From Candidatus Pseudoscillospira falkowii (lineage in GTDB: Bacteria; Bacillota; Clostridia; Oscillospirales; Oscillospiraceae), in the NCBI GenBank assembly GCA_904374485.1, contig CAJFFX010000013.1:1-36289 (forward strand): DNA of 36,289 nt, read 5' to 3'. Below, piece by piece: positions 36,085 to 36,289 of the stretch. The notes under the pieces were generated by a model. That model saw only the letters and a program-made list of their open reading frames with translations, ran no database searches and had not been told where the DNA came from. Both the position numbers and the translations under genes were made by a program. Within the stretch, counting starts at the first letter, position 1, and the number at the start of each line of letters is the position of its first letter.

Positions 36085-36289
36085 TCGGCGGCTGCCGCCG
36101 CCGGGGCTCTTTGTCGGGCCCTGCAGGCCCGGGGGCTGGCTTTGTGCACACCAGCCACCTCCGGGGCCTCCCGGCCCCGGACCCCGGGTGACTTTCTGGC
36201 CGGCCAGAAAGTCACCAAAGAGCCGCCAAAGGAGGAGGCGTTCCGATTCGCCTCCCCCTTTGGAATCCCTCTCCCCACCGGCCAAGGCC
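36085..36289 (-). repeat. Dispersed modular repeat, copy 3 (inverted, truncated by window end)
   Basis: Read on the minus strand it repeats the order of copy 2: GGCCTTGGCC (36289-36280). Next is a 15-bp stem, 36226-36240 with 36249-36263, around the AATCGGAA loop (36241-36248). Then comes a perfect 30-bp GGTGACTTTCTGG palindrome (36187-36216), the GC block, and the GGGCC-TGCA-GGCCC-type end near 36115-36133. The ribBA operon's 3' end probably uses these hairpins as terminator. Confidence 0.9.

Overview
The window looks like chromosomal DNA from a GC-rich, endospore-forming, gut-type Clostridia bacterium (Oscillospiraceae-like). This is inferred from several things: a germination protease gene (gpr), a GerMN-type domain, a SpoVB-like flippase, an S-layer-homology protein, sigma-A promoters with extended -10 elements, Bacillus-type ribosome binding sites, and intergenic repeat hairpins of the kind common in these genomes. 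No lineage marker such as rRNA is present, so the assignment is approximate.

Layout, left to right. 1-5.5 kb: a dispersed repeat, an orphan phage-tail-like gene, a large S-layer-homology gene read leftward from a structured leader, then about 1.6 kb without protein genes. That stretch holds hairpin repeats, a second copy of the dispersed repeat, and two tandem copies of a structured non-coding RNA, each with its own consensus promoter. 5.5-12 kb: a cytidylate-kinase-like gene diverging from mnmA, two small membrane proteins, a decayed secreted-peptide gene, an ECF sigma factor with a membrane-bound partner, a transaldolase-family gene and a small secreted protein. 12-17.4 kb: a BlaI/BlaR1-like pair with an unusual BNR plus GerMN extracellular part, an iron-type alcohol dehydrogenase diverging from a MerR regulator, and a 26-residue gene with its own promoter and terminator. 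17.5-22.3 kb: a broken ParE/RelE toxin relic, degV, a metallophosphoesterase, mnmG and a C-rich tract. 22.3-28.2 kb: a radical SAM enzyme, a HAD phosphatase, a SpoVB-type flippase, an M29 aminopeptidase and tRNA-Val(GAC). 28.3-36.3 kb: two paralogous SEL1-repeat genes, rpsT, gpr, and an FMN-riboswitch-controlled ribD-ribE-ribBA operon, then a third, inverted copy of the dispersed repeat that runs off the end.

Most of the window is ordinary housekeeping (tRNA thiolation and modification, ribosomal protein S20, riboflavin synthesis, sporulation) cut into short transcription units by strong, often bidirectional terminators. The most interesting material is non-coding. The duplicated RNA genes differ from each other by compensatory base-pair changes. 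The modular repeat keeps an 8-base loop while its 15-bp stem differs between copies. Both suggest selection on folded RNA or DNA. Both ends of the window lie inside copies of the same repeat, in opposite orientations, so the boundaries may be assembly breaks at repeats.
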